Below, piece by piece: positions 1 to 7,475 of a stretch of DNA of 42,896 nucleotides. The stretch's first letter is position 1. Every line of letters starts with the position of its first letter. Origin of the DNA: Azotobacter chroococcum (GTDB taxonomy: Bacteria > Pseudomonadota > Gammaproteobacteria > Pseudomonadales > Pseudomonadaceae); assembly GCF_004339665.1 (NCBI RefSeq), contig NZ_SMMU01000028.1:1-42896 (forward strand), in the 5' to 3' direction. Made by a program: the position numbers and the translations under genes. The notes under the pieces were generated by a model. It was not told the DNA's origin, did not search any database, and saw only the letters and a list, made by a program, of their open reading frames with translations.

Positions 1-43
1 ACCCGGGAGTGGGTCGATAGCGCCGCAGCCCGCGCTCATGTCT

Positions 44-103
44 CTACGGCCCGTGTAATCGAGGCCTCGAAAGGTAAGAGACCTTGAAAGGGCTGGCTTT
101 CAT
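44..103 (-). pseudogene. 5' stub of a probable iron-regulated gene, broken after 19 codons
   Basis: An ATG at 103-101 has a very good ribosome binding site, AAGGAG (109-114 on the minus strand), and lies just below a Fur-box-like site. The reading frame starts MKASPFKVSYLS, which resembles the beginning of a signal peptide, but meets a TAG at 46-44 after 19 codons. I infer that the gene, perhaps an outer-membrane siderophore receptor, was cut by an insertion or deletion whose other side lies at or beyond the left edge. The product cannot be identified from 19 residues. A genuine short leader peptide is an alternative. Confidence 0.35.
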
Positions 104-121
104 AACAACTCCTTGTTACCC

Positions 122-142
122 AATGAGAATTGCTCGCAATTT
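122..142 (-). promoter_or_regulatory. Fur-box-like iron-responsive operator
   Basis: The site reads AATGAGAATTGCTCGCAATT on the plus strand. It resembles the AATGAGAATnATTCGCATT pattern typical of Fur-controlled sigma-factor and TonB-receptor genes in pseudomonads, with a few mismatches in the centre. It sits 19 bases upstream of the good start codon at 103 on the minus strand, a plausible operator position. Assignment rests on pattern similarity only. Confidence 0.4.
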
Positions 143-460
143 GATCCGTTCGACTTCTCGCGGTCAAGTGCCTTGCACGATGCCTGAGAACTGTTCTGCG
201 CCTGTCGAGGGCCGGTTTTCCCCGCCGTGGCGAGGCGGGAGGGTGGCGACGATCGCCATGCTTTCGCTGACTCGGGCATTCGCTCGGGAGGGCGGTCGAG
301 CACAATGGTCTGGCCAGTGGCCTTCCAAACATAGTCGAAGCGATGCCGGTCTGGATGGCCGGATGCGTGGCAGGCAGGCGCTGGTGCCGGATGGCGTGCG
401 GCAGGTGGCGGGCTTCGCCGCGCCTCTCGCAGGCGCGCGGCGAGCCCCGGCGGAGGCCGG
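143..460. other. 318-base stretch with no recognisable gene
   Basis: Frames on both strands stay open through parts of this stretch, but none gives a protein I recognise or has a convincing ribosome binding site. It lies between the Fur-box-like site and the end of nfsB. A GC-rich imperfect hairpin (CCCCGCC...GGCGGGA) near 218-240 could help terminate nfsB transcription, but no clear U-tract is seen. Confidence 0.4.
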
Positions 461-1114
461 TCAGAGGAAGGTGAAGATGTCTTCGGCAGGCAGGCGCGAC
501 TTCGGCAGTTTGGCGTTGAAGTCGTCGTCGCTGCGATAGCCAAGGCTGACGATCACCACGCTGGTGAAGCCGCGTTCGCGCAGGCCCAGTTCTTCGTCGA
601 GCCTGGCGAAGTCGAAGCCCTCCATGGGCGTGGCGTCCACGCCGAGGGCAGCGGCGCCGAGCAGCAGGGTGCCGAGGGCCAGGTAGACCTGCTTCTCCAT
701 CCAGTGCTGCAGGTCCTTGCGGTCGTAGCGGTGCAGGTTGACGTAGGAGCTGCGCACGTTGCCCTGGCCGGTCTTGCCCTCCGGATTGGCGAAGCGGCCG
801 TCGAGATCCTCCCGGTTGAGCACGGCCTTGAGGTGGGCCGCGTCCAGGTCGGTGCGGGCGCAGAGCACCACGACGTGGGAAGCATTGAGGATCTTCGCCT
901 CGTTGTAGGCGTAGCCGTCTTGGGTCGCCCTGGCGATGCGGGCCTTGCCTTCCTCGCTGGCGGCGATGACGTGGTGCCAGGGCTGCGAGTTCACCGAGGA
1001 CGGGCTGTAGCGCAGCAGGGTCTGCAACTCCTCCATGGTGCTTTCGGGCACCTTGTGGCTGGGGTCGTAGGCCTTGGTGGTGTAGCGGGTCCTGGCGGCG
1101 ATGGTGATGGTCAA
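461..1114 (-). CDS. nfsB: Oxygen-insensitive NAD(P)H nitroreductase, NfsB type
   Basis: A flavin (FMN) enzyme that reduces nitroaromatics, quinones or related substrates with NAD(P)H in the cytoplasm. The protein follows E. coli NfsB closely: a start with RTRYTTKAYDP, the SPSSVNSQPWH block that helps bind FMN, NASHVVVLCA, MEKQVYLALG and the C-terminal FNAKLPKSRLP. I chose a TTG start at 1114 because AGGAGA lies at the right distance (1121-1127) and the result is exactly 217 residues, the length of NfsB. An in-frame start further upstream at 1243 would add an unrelated 43-residue leader. The gene is divergent from a LysR regulator across 148 bases, which suggests, but does not prove, that the regulator controls it. 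Confidence 0.9.
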   Translation of the reverse strand: MTITIAARTRYTTKAYDPSHKVPESTMEELQTLLRYSPSSVNSQPWHHVIAASEEGKARIARATQDGYAYNEAKILNASHVVVLCARTDLDAAHLKAVLNREDLDGRFANPEGKTGQGNVRSSYVNLHRYDRKDLQHWMEKQVYLALGTLLLGAAALGVDATPMEGFDFARLDEELGLRERGFTSVVIVSLGYRSDDDFNAKLPKSRLPAEDIFTFL

Positions 1115-1262
1115 GGTTCGTTCTCCTGTCGAGATTTTCCAAAGGTGCTCGGCGGTCTCCGCTCCCGCCTCGGGCGCGGTGAGCGTCTGGCTGGATGTTC
1201 GACCGTGCAGCTTTCCATGAAAAGCCGCAAAATCAGCCAACACTTTCTCTCAAGGAGTGAAA

Positions 1263-2189
1263 ATGATCCGCCTGGAGGATCTGGCCCTGTTCGTCCGTTC
1301 CGCCGCCCTCGGCAGCTTTTCCGCCGCCGCACGGGAGGTCGACCTGCTGCCCGGGCAGGTCAGCGCGGCGATCAAGCGCCTGGAACGGGATCTGGACATC
1401 CGCCTGTTCGCCCGCTCGACACGCAGCCTGCGGCTGACCGCCGAGGGCGAGCAGTACCTGCCCTATGCCGAGCGGGTGCTGGAAACCCTGCGCGAAGGCC
1501 ACGAGCGCCTGCACCGGGAACGGGCCGGGCTGCAGGGGCTGCTGCAGGTCAGCGCGCCCTCCGACCTGGGGCGCAACCTGCTGCTACCCTGGCTCTCGGA
1601 GTTCTGCCGCGATCATCCGCGGCTAACCCTGCGCCTGCTGCTGTCTGACCAGGTCGCCGACATCTTCCGCGATCCCATCGACGTGGCGATCCGCTACGGA
1701 CCCATGGAGAACGCCAGCTTCGTCGCCCTGCCGCTGGCGCCGGACAATCGCCGGGTGCTGGTGGCCGCGCCGGATTACCTGGCGCGCAGCGGGCGGCCGC
1801 ACACGCTCGACGAACTGTCCGGGCACGCCTGCCTGGTCTATCTGCTGGGCGGGCGGGCCCACGACAAGTGGGGATTCGAGGAGGAGGGGCGCCGGCGGGT
1901 GATCGCGGTGCGCGGGGTGCTGCTCAGCGACGACGCCGACGTGGTGCGCCGCTGGGCCATCGCCGGGCACGGCATCGCCTACAAGTCCTGGCTGGATGTG
2001 GGCGAGGACGTGGCTGCCGGGCGTTTGCAGGTGCTGCTCGGCGATTGCCCGGGCGAGCTGGCGCCGCTGCATCTGGTCTGTCCGCACCGCAAGCAGTTCT
2101 CGCCGGCGGTCCAGCAGTTCCACGCTCTGCTCAAGAGTCGTTTCGCGGAATTGGGCGAGCGCCTGCGGCGGCTGGCCGAGGCGCCCTGA
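1263..2189 (+). CDS. LysR-family transcriptional regulator
   Basis: A 308-residue DNA-binding regulator. The N-terminal winged helix-turn-helix runs from about residue 1 to 60 (LALFVRSAALGSFSAAAREVD then QVSAAIKRLERDLDIRLFARSTR), followed by a linker helix and a LysR substrate-binding domain of the periplasmic-binding fold from about residue 90 to 295. The ATG at 1263 is preferred over the in-frame GTG at 1257 because AAGGAG occupies 1252-1257 with a 5-base spacing. It is divergent from nfsB, the usual layout for a LysR regulator and its target. The inducer is unknown. It converges with the reductase gene, with only 4 bases between their stops. Confidence 0.9.
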   Translation: MIRLEDLALFVRSAALGSFSAAAREVDLLPGQVSAAIKRLERDLDIRLFARSTRSLRLTAEGEQYLPYAERVLETLREGHERLHRERAGLQGLLQVSAPSDLGRNLLLPWLSEFCRDHPRLTLRLLLSDQVADIFRDPIDVAIRYGPMENASFVALPLAPDNRRVLVAAPDYLARSGRPHTLDELSGHACLVYLLGGRAHDKWGFEEEGRRRVIAVRGVLLSDDADVVRRWAIAGHGIAYKSWLDVGEDVAAGRLQVLLGDCPGELAPLHLVCPHRKQFSPAVQQFHALLKSRFAELGERLRRLAEAP

Positions 2190-2193
2190 GCGT

Positions 2194-3180
2194 TCAGCGG
2201 TTCACATCCACCACGAGCCGTCCGCGCACCTTCCCGGCGAGCAGCTCGCCGGCCATGGGGATGGCCTCGTCCAGACCGATCTCGCGGGTGATCTCGTCCA
2301 GCAGCGCCAGGTCGAGGTCGCGGGCCAGGCGTTCCCAGGCGGCGATGCGCTCCGCGCGGGGACACATCACGCTGTCGATGCCGGCCAGGGTGACGCCGCG
2401 CAGGATGAAGGGCGCCACCGTGGCCGGAAAGTCCATGCCCTGGGCCAGGCCGCAGGTGGCGACGGTGCCGCCGTAGCGGGTCGCGGCGCAGGCGTTGGCC
2501 AGGGTATGGCTGCCCAGCGAGTCGATCACCCCGGCCCAGCGCTCCCTGGCCAGCGGCCGGCCGGGCTCGGAGAGCGTGGCGCGGTCGATGATCTCGCCGG
2601 CGCCGAGTTTCTTCAGGTAGTCGGCCTGTTCCGGCCGGCCGGTGGAGGCCACCACCTGGTAGCCGAGGCGGGCGAGCAGGGCGACGGCGAAGCTGCCGAC
2701 TCCGCCGTTGGCGCCAGTGACCAGGATCTCGCCCTGTTCGGGCGTCACGCCGTGGCGCTCCAGGGCCAGCACCGAGAGCATCGCGGTGTAGCCGGCGGTG
2801 CCGACGGCCATCGCCTGGCGAGCCGTGAAGCCCCGGGGCAGAGGGATCAGCCAGCGGCCGTCCAGCCGCGCCTTCTGCGCCAGCCCGCCCCAGTGCTGCT
2901 CGCCGACGCCCCAGCCGTTGAGCAGCACCTGATCGCCGGCCTTGAAGTCCGGGCTGGCACTGGCTTCGACCGTTCCTGCAAGGTCAATCCCCGGCACCAT
3001 CGGGAATTTGCGCACCACCGGCCCCTTGCCGGTGATCGCCAGCGCGTCCTTGTAGTTGAGCGTGCTGCAGTCCACCCGCAGGGTCACATCGCCCTCGGGC
3101 AACTGCGCCTCGTCCAGCGTAGTGCTCCGCGCCCGGTAACCCACCACGTCGTCCTTCTCGATCAGGATCGCCTTGAACAT
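2194..3180 (-). CDS. acuI: AcuI/YhdH-type zinc-independent quinone oxidoreductase (acryloyl-CoA reductase)
   Basis: A 328-residue medium-chain reductase. Family members reduce acryloyl-CoA to propionyl-CoA with NADPH, removing a toxic electrophile. Visible features are the N-terminal GroES-like domain ([36 protein letters not shown]), the nucleotide-binding motif [21 protein letters not shown], and no zinc-ligand cysteine cluster. The ATG at 3180 has GGAGGG upstream; the longer frame starting at 3240 adds 20 residues without family similarity. Two similar operator-like repeats lie upstream. The exact physiological substrate cannot be read from sequence, and the E. coli homologue YhdH is the main alternative name. 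Confidence 0.88.
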   Translation of the reverse strand: MFKAILIEKDDVVGYRARSTTLDEAQLPEGDVTLRVDCSTLNYKDALAITGKGPVVRKFPMVPGIDLAGTVEASASPDFKAGDQVLLNGWGVGEQHWGGLAQKARLDGRWLIPLPRGFTARQAMAVGTAGYTAMLSVLALERHGVTPEQGEILVTGANGGVGSFAVALLARLGYQVVASTGRPEQADYLKKLGAGEIIDRATLSEPGRPLARERWAGVIDSLGSHTLANACAATRYGGTVATCGLAQGMDFPATVAPFILRGVTLAGIDSVMCPRAERIAAWERLARDLDLALLDEITREIGLDEAIPMAGELLAGKVRGRLVVDVNR

Positions 3181-3195
3181 GCCGCCCTCCAATTG

Positions 3196-3313
3196 GACCG
3201 TCTGTCTATAAATGGGTGAAAAAACCGGCCGGAGCGCCATTGCGCACTTTCCGGCCGCCTAAGAGTCCCGGCGTGACGCAGGACACCCGGCGGCAGAATA
3301 TAGACTGATCGTC
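3196..3313 (-). promoter_or_regulatory. Pair of operator-like 15-base repeats upstream of acuI
   Basis: TATAGACAGACGGTC (3210-3196, minus strand) and TATAGACTGATCGTC (3299-3313, plus strand) match at 12 of 15 positions and face each other. Both contain an AGAC-N5-GTCY half-site arrangement like a short palindrome, the second being AGAC-TGATC-GTCT. The first lies only about 16 bases upstream of the acuI start. The pattern resembles operators of TetR-family repressors such as those that control acuI genes elsewhere, but no such repressor gene is in the window. The function is inferred. Confidence 0.4.
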
Positions 3314-3615
3314 TTTTATTGCAATCGGCAATGGCTGCGTGGCTGGCGAATGCGGATTCATCCTTTCCCATGACGAGGATGCATGGTGCCGTCTTGCAGG
3401 TCTTTTTTCCATAAATCGGAAATCATGGAAGGGGAACGGCTTCACCCAGGAAATGTCCCGCGTCCAGAAGAAATCAATCGCCAATCAGACAAAAGGGGCA
3501 GGCCGGCGCGGGCCGCTGTCGCCGGCTCCGGCGGCGAACTAGGCTTTGCCCTGTCACCCAGGCCGCTGCCGGAGGCGCTGGCAGGCGGCGAAATTTCGCA
3601 CCCGGAGTGGAGAAC
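3314..3615. other. Intergenic stretch with no recognised gene
   Basis: About 300 bases between the acuI upstream region and the GNAT gene. Short frames exist on both strands, the longest plus-strand one being about 67 codons from 3339, but none has a recognisable domain. It presumably holds the promoter of the GNAT gene and part of that of acuI. Confidence 0.4.
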
Positions 3616-4470
3616 ATGCAGCAGGAAACCTACGAAATCGCCACCATGCTCCGCAGCGAGCTCGAGCTCGCCATCGACTGGGCGGCGCGGGAGGGCTGGA
3701 ATCCGGGCCTTCATGATGCGGAGTGCTTTCATGCGGCCGACCCGCACGGCTTCCTGATCGGACTGTTGAACGACGAGCCGGTCGCGACGATTTCGGCGGT
3801 CAGGTATGGCGACTCGTTCAGCTTCATCGGTCTCTACATCGTCAGGCCGGAATACCGTGGCAAGGGCTACGGCAAGCAGGTCTGGCTGGCGGCGATGAAG
3901 TATCTCGAAGGGCGCAACATCGGCCTCGACGGCGTCGTCGAGCAGCAGGACAACTACAGGAGGTCCGGCTTCCGGCTGGCCTATCGCAACGTGCGCTACG
4001 AGGGGCAGGGCGCCACCGCCGCGGCCGGGTACTCCGGCGAGTTCGTGGGGCTGGCCGAGCTGCCGTTCGAGGTGGTCGAGGCCTACGATAAGGGCTTCTT
4101 TCCCGAGCCCAGGCCGGAATTTCTGCGCAGCTGGATCAACCAGCCCGGCTGCACGGCACTGGGCATCCTGCGCGATGGCCGCCTGGCCGGCTGTGGCGTG
4201 CTGCGCCGCTGCCGCTCCGGATACAAGATCGGCCCCCTGTACGCCGACAGCCCGGCGCTGGCGGAGTCGCTGTTGCAGAGGTTGCGCGCCGCCGTCGGCA
4301 GCGGGGAGTCCTTCTATCTGGATGTGCCAGAGGTCAACCGGGCGGCGGTCGCGCTGGCCGAGCGGCACGGCATGAAGGTCGTGTTCGAGACGGCGCGGAT
4401 GTATACGGGAGCCGATCCGGCGCTGTCGCTGGACCGGCTGTACGGGGTGACGACCTTCGAGCTTGGCTGA
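3616..4470 (+). CDS. Two-domain GNAT N-acetyltransferase
   Basis: A 284-residue acetyltransferase. The N-terminal GNAT domain (about residues 1-135) contains the acetyl-CoA-binding block GLYIVRPEYRGKGYGKQVW with the RGKGYG phosphate-binding loop. The C-terminal half (about 150-284) resembles the second GNAT-like domain (Acetyltransf_18/DUF1248) often fused to it, ending in LDRLYGVTTFEL. The ATG at 3616 is preferred to the in-frame GTG at 3607 because GGAG at 3604-3607 gives an 8-base spacing. The acetyl acceptor is unknown. It stands alone and converges on the ybhN-like gene, with 18 bases between them. Confidence 0.85.
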   Translation: MQQETYEIATMLRSELELAIDWAAREGWNPGLHDAECFHAADPHGFLIGLLNDEPVATISAVRYGDSFSFIGLYIVRPEYRGKGYGKQVWLAAMKYLEGRNIGLDGVVEQQDNYRRSGFRLAYRNVRYEGQGATAAAGYSGEFVGLAELPFEVVEAYDKGFFPEPRPEFLRSWINQPGCTALGILRDGRLAGCGVLRRCRSGYKIGPLYADSPALAESLLQRLRAAVGSGESFYLDVPEVNRAAVALAERHGMKVVFETARMYTGADPALSLDRLYGVTTFELG

Positions 4471-4488
4471 GGGCGCTGGCGCCTCGCG

Positions 4489-5457
4489 CTACGCCGGCTT
4501 GCCGGCCTCCTTCTGGCGCATCCGTTTCGCCCGCGCCTCGAGGCCGAGATAGACCAGGCTGGCGATCAGCAGCGGCAGCAGGTAGTAGATCGCCCGGTAG
4601 CCGAGCAGCGCGGCCAGCAGGCTGTCACGCCCGACCTGCTGGTGGAGCAGGGCGACGAATACCGTCTCCAGCACGCCGAGGCCGGCGGGGATGTGGGTGA
4701 GCACGCCGGCGATGCTGGCGATCAGCAGGGTGCCGAGCACGCTGCCATAGCCGACCTGCTGCAACAGCAGAGTGTAGATGACCAGCGCCATCAGCAGCCA
4801 GTTGCCGGCGCCCAGGGCGAGCTGGCACAGCGCCAGACGCAGGCTCGGCAGGCCGAGCGAATGGCCGCGCACGGTCAGCACGCGGCGCCGGGAGATGGCG
4901 CAGAGCAGCAGGTAGAGCCCGGCCAGGAGCAGCAGCACCAGGCCCAGGACCTGCAGGCTGCCCTGGCCGATCGCCCAGTGCGCGGGCGGGCGCACGCTGC
5001 CGCTGGCGAAGACCAGGCCGGCGAGCAGCAGGTAGGCGATCCAGTTGGTCGTCAGGCTCAGGCTGTAGATCCGGGTGATCTGCAGGGAGGACAGGCCGAG
5101 GCGCGAGTAGAGCCGGTAGCGCAGGGCCAGGCCGCCGATCCAGGCGCCGAGGTTGAGGTTGAAGGCATAGCAGACGAAGGTCACCGCCAGCACCTGGCGC
5201 CGGGGCAGGTGATGGCGGGCGTAGCGGCGTCCGAGCAGGTCGAAGCAGCTGTAGAGCAGGTGGCTGGCGGTGGCGAAGGCCAGGGCCGTCAGCAGGGTGC
5301 CCGGGCGATAGCCGGCCAGCGTGGCGAGGACGTTGCTCCATTCGATGGTGCGCGCCAGGCTGAACAGCAGCCAGGCCATCAGCAGGAAGAAGGCCCAGAG
5401 CAGCAGGCGCCGGGCGAACGGCCAGTGGCGGCGCAGCCGCGCGGCGAGGGCCTTCAT
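4489..5457 (-). CDS. ybhN: LPG-synthase-type integral membrane protein (YbhN/UPF0104 family)
   Basis: A 322-residue multi-pass membrane protein of the family sharing the flippase-like membrane part of lysylphosphatidylglycerol synthase. Many hydrophobic helices are visible, including LLLWAFFLLMAWLLFSLA near the N-terminus, TFVCYAFNLNLGAWIGGLALR, and the glycine-rich IASIAGVLTHIPAGLGVLE typical of the family. There is no soluble transferase domain, so it is not a full MprF. Its ATG overlaps the clsB stop by 4 bases (ATGA), implying translational coupling. E. coli has the same ybhP-clsB-ybhN order. A role in lipid transport or membrane homeostasis is likely but inferred. Confidence 0.85.
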   Translation of the reverse strand: MKALAARLRRHWPFARRLLLWAFFLLMAWLLFSLARTIEWSNVLATLAGYRPGTLLTALAFATASHLLYSCFDLLGRRYARHHLPRRQVLAVTFVCYAFNLNLGAWIGGLALRYRLYSRLGLSSLQITRIYSLSLTTNWIAYLLLAGLVFASGSVRPPAHWAIGQGSLQVLGLVLLLLAGLYLLLCAISRRRVLTVRGHSLGLPSLRLALCQLALGAGNWLLMALVIYTLLLQQVGYGSVLGTLLIASIAGVLTHIPAGLGVLETVFVALLHQQVGRDSLLAALLGYRAIYYLLPLLIASLVYLGLEARAKRMRQKEAGKPA

Positions 5458-6695
5458 GGGCTGGGCCGGCGCAGGTCGTTGCCGCCATTCGGCGGAGGGT
5501 AGCCCTGCAGGACTTCCACCTTCGGGCTGTGCGCCGGCAGCCAGCCGACCCAGGCAGGAAAGTGGCTGAGCGCGTGGTAGGCGAGGAAGGCCAGCGGCAT
5601 GCGCCACCAGGTGTCGCGGGCGATCTTCTCCCTGGTCATGAGGCGGCAATGATTGAGCCGCAGCCGCTCGAGCCGCTCGCTCAGCTCCTGGTTGAAGGCC
5701 CGGTCGCGAATGATCACGTTGGCCTCCAGGTTGAGCGACAGGCTCAGCGGATCGAGGTTGCTCGAGCCGACCGTGGCCCACTCGTCGTCGGCCAGCGCGA
5801 CCTTGCCGTGCAGTGGGCGCTCGCAGTATTCGTGGATGTCCACGCCGTCCTTGAGCAGGTACTCGTAGAACAGGCGCGCCCCGAATTTGGCGATCGGCAT
5901 GTCCGGCTGGCCCTGCAGGATCAGCTCCACCCTGACGCCGCGCCGCGCCGCCCGGCGGATCTCCCGCAGCAGGCGGTAGCCGGGAAAGAAATAGGCGTTG
6001 GCGATCACCAGCCGGTGCCGCGCCTGGCGGATGGCCTCCAGGTACTGCTCCTCGATGTCGTTGGTGTGGCGGCGGTTGTCGCGGGTGACGAACAGGACCC
6101 GGGCCGTTCCCTCGGCCGCCATCGTCTGCTGCTCGTCGGCGCCGTTCCGGGCGCGGTGGCGGCGCCACCAGAGCCGCGACGGCTCGGTGGCCGCGATGCT
6201 GGCGAGGGCGAAGCGGTGGATGTCGCGGGTCACCGGGCCGATCACCTCGACGGAGTAGTCCTGCTTGGCGGTCGGGCCGAAGTCGCCCAGGTGGTCGGCG
6301 GAGAAGTTGATGCCGCCGATGAAGGCGCGGGCGCCGTCGATCACCACGATCTTGCGGTGCAGGCGGCGAAACAGGTTGAGGCGCATGCCGAACCGTCTCG
6401 GCCGCGGGTCGAACATGCGGATGCGGATGCCCACCTCGGTCATCGCCGCGACGAATTCCGCGGTCAGGTCCGCCGAGCCGAAGCCGTCCACGGTGATCTC
6501 GATGCGCACGCCGCGCCGCGCCGCGGCGATCAGTTCGCGGTGCAGCTCGTTGCCGACCTTGTCCTCGAAGAGGATGAAGGTCTCGATGAGGATTTCCTGG
6601 CGGGCCTGGCGAATGGCCTCGAACACCCGGGGAAAGAATTCCTCGCCGTTTTCCAGCAGCCACAGGCGGTTGCCGCTTCGCCAGGGATGGCTCAT
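5454..6695 (-). CDS. clsB: Cardiolipin synthase B (phospholipase D superfamily)
   Basis: A 413-residue membrane-associated enzyme that transfers phosphatidyl groups to form cardiolipin, or phosphatidylglycerol from glycerol. Both HxKxxxxD catalytic motifs are intact: HRKIVVID (H113, K115, D120), followed by GGINFSADH, and HGKVALAD (H296, K298, D303), followed by GSSNLDPLSLSLN. Unlike ClsA it has no N-terminal pair of transmembrane helices, matching ClsB. The ATG at 6695 is supported by GGAGG 7 bases upstream and by the 4-base overlap with the preceding endonuclease-fold gene. A long upstream extension of this frame is an artefact of high GC. Confidence 0.92.
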   Translation of the reverse strand: MSHPWRSGNRLWLLENGEEFFPRVFEAIRQARQEILIETFILFEDKVGNELHRELIAAARRGVRIEITVDGFGSADLTAEFVAAMTEVGIRIRMFDPRPRRFGMRLNLFRRLHRKIVVIDGARAFIGGINFSADHLGDFGPTAKQDYSVEVIGPVTRDIHRFALASIAATEPSRLWWRRHRARNGADEQQTMAAEGTARVLFVTRDNRRHTNDIEEQYLEAIRQARHRLVIANAYFFPGYRLLREIRRAARRGVRVELILQGQPDMPIAKFGARLFYEYLLKDGVDIHEYCERPLHGKVALADDEWATVGSSNLDPLSLSLNLEANVIIRDRAFNQELSERLERLRLNHCRLMTREKIARDTWWRMPLAFLAYHALSHFPAWVGWLPAHSPKVEVLQGYPPPNGGNDLRRPSP

Positions 6696-7459
6696 AGGCG
6701 CACCTCCGCCGCGAGGGGCAGGTGGTCGGAGAGGTGGGGCCAGGGGGTGTGGGACAGAACCCTGGCAACTTGGGGAGTGGCGTTGCGCAGGTAGATGCGG
6801 TCCAGGCGCAGCAGCGGCAGGCGCGCCGGGAAGCTGCGCGCGCAGCGGCCATGGCTGTGCTCGAAGACCTCGACCAGGCCGCAGCGGCGCAGGCAGGCGC
6901 TGGCGCGCAGGCGCCAGTCGTTGAAGTCCCCGGCGACCAGGATGCGCGCCTCGGCCGGCAGCGAGTCGATCAGTTCGCAGAGCAGGCCGAGCTGTTTCTG
7001 CCGGTGGCTTTCGAGCAGCCCCAGGTGTACGCAGATGGCGTGCACCTGGGGCTGGCCCGGCACCTCCAGTTCGCAGTGCAGCAGGCCGCGGCGCTCCGGC
7101 CCGGGGAGGGAGATGTCGAGGTTGTCGTAGCGCTGGATGGGATACTTGGAGAGCACGGCGTTGCCATGGTCGCCGTCCGGGTAGACGGCGTTGCGGCCGT
7201 AGGCGAAGTCGCCCCACATGCTGTCGGCGAGGAACTCGTACTGCGGGGTTTCCGGCCAGTTGCGATGGCGCCGGGCATGGCGCTCGTGGGTGCCGAGCAC
7301 CTCCTGGAGGAATACCAGGTCGGCCGAGACGTCGCGCACCGCCTCGCGCAGCTCGTGCAGGATGAAGCGCCGGTTGAGCGCGGTGAAGCCCTTGTGGGTG
7401 TTCACCGTGAGGAGGTGCAGCGACTCGACGCGCTGCCCTCCGTTCAGGGGTTGGCTCAT
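6692..7459 (-). CDS. ybhP: Endonuclease/exonuclease/phosphatase-fold protein (YbhP-like)
   Basis: A 255-residue protein of the EEP superfamily of metal-dependent phosphodiesterases. Motifs in order are the N-terminal TVNTHKGF, the metal-binding LVFLQEVLG, the catalytic CVHLGLLESHRQKQ, VAGDFNDWR, LRLDRIYL and the C-terminal HLSDHLPLAAEVRL, which supplies the SDH motif. It starts 16 bases after the alcohol dehydrogenase stop with no clear ribosome binding site of its own, suggesting coupling, and its stop overlaps clsB by 4 bases. The substrate is unknown; its place next to clsB suggests a phospholipid or head group, but a nucleic acid remains possible. Confidence 0.85.
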   Translation of the reverse strand: MSQPLNGGQRVESLHLLTVNTHKGFTALNRRFILHELREAVRDVSADLVFLQEVLGTHERHARRHRNWPETPQYEFLADSMWGDFAYGRNAVYPDGDHGNAVLSKYPIQRYDNLDISLPGPERRGLLHCELEVPGQPQVHAICVHLGLLESHRQKQLGLLCELIDSLPAEARILVAGDFNDWRLRASACLRRCGLVEVFEHSHGRCARSFPARLPLLRLDRIYLRNATPQVARVLSHTPWPHLSDHLPLAAEVRL

Positions 7460-7475
7460 GGGCCTGGCGCCCCGC

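Noticed and set aside
3339-3542. A 67-codon plus-strand frame upstream of the GNAT gene
   Set aside because: No ribosome binding site or recognisable domain; probably chance.
5458-6852. Upstream half of a 787-codon minus frame ending in the ybhN-like gene
   Set aside because: Only the part from 5457 downwards encodes the membrane protein. The rest is a shifted reading of clsB, rich in Arg and Pro.
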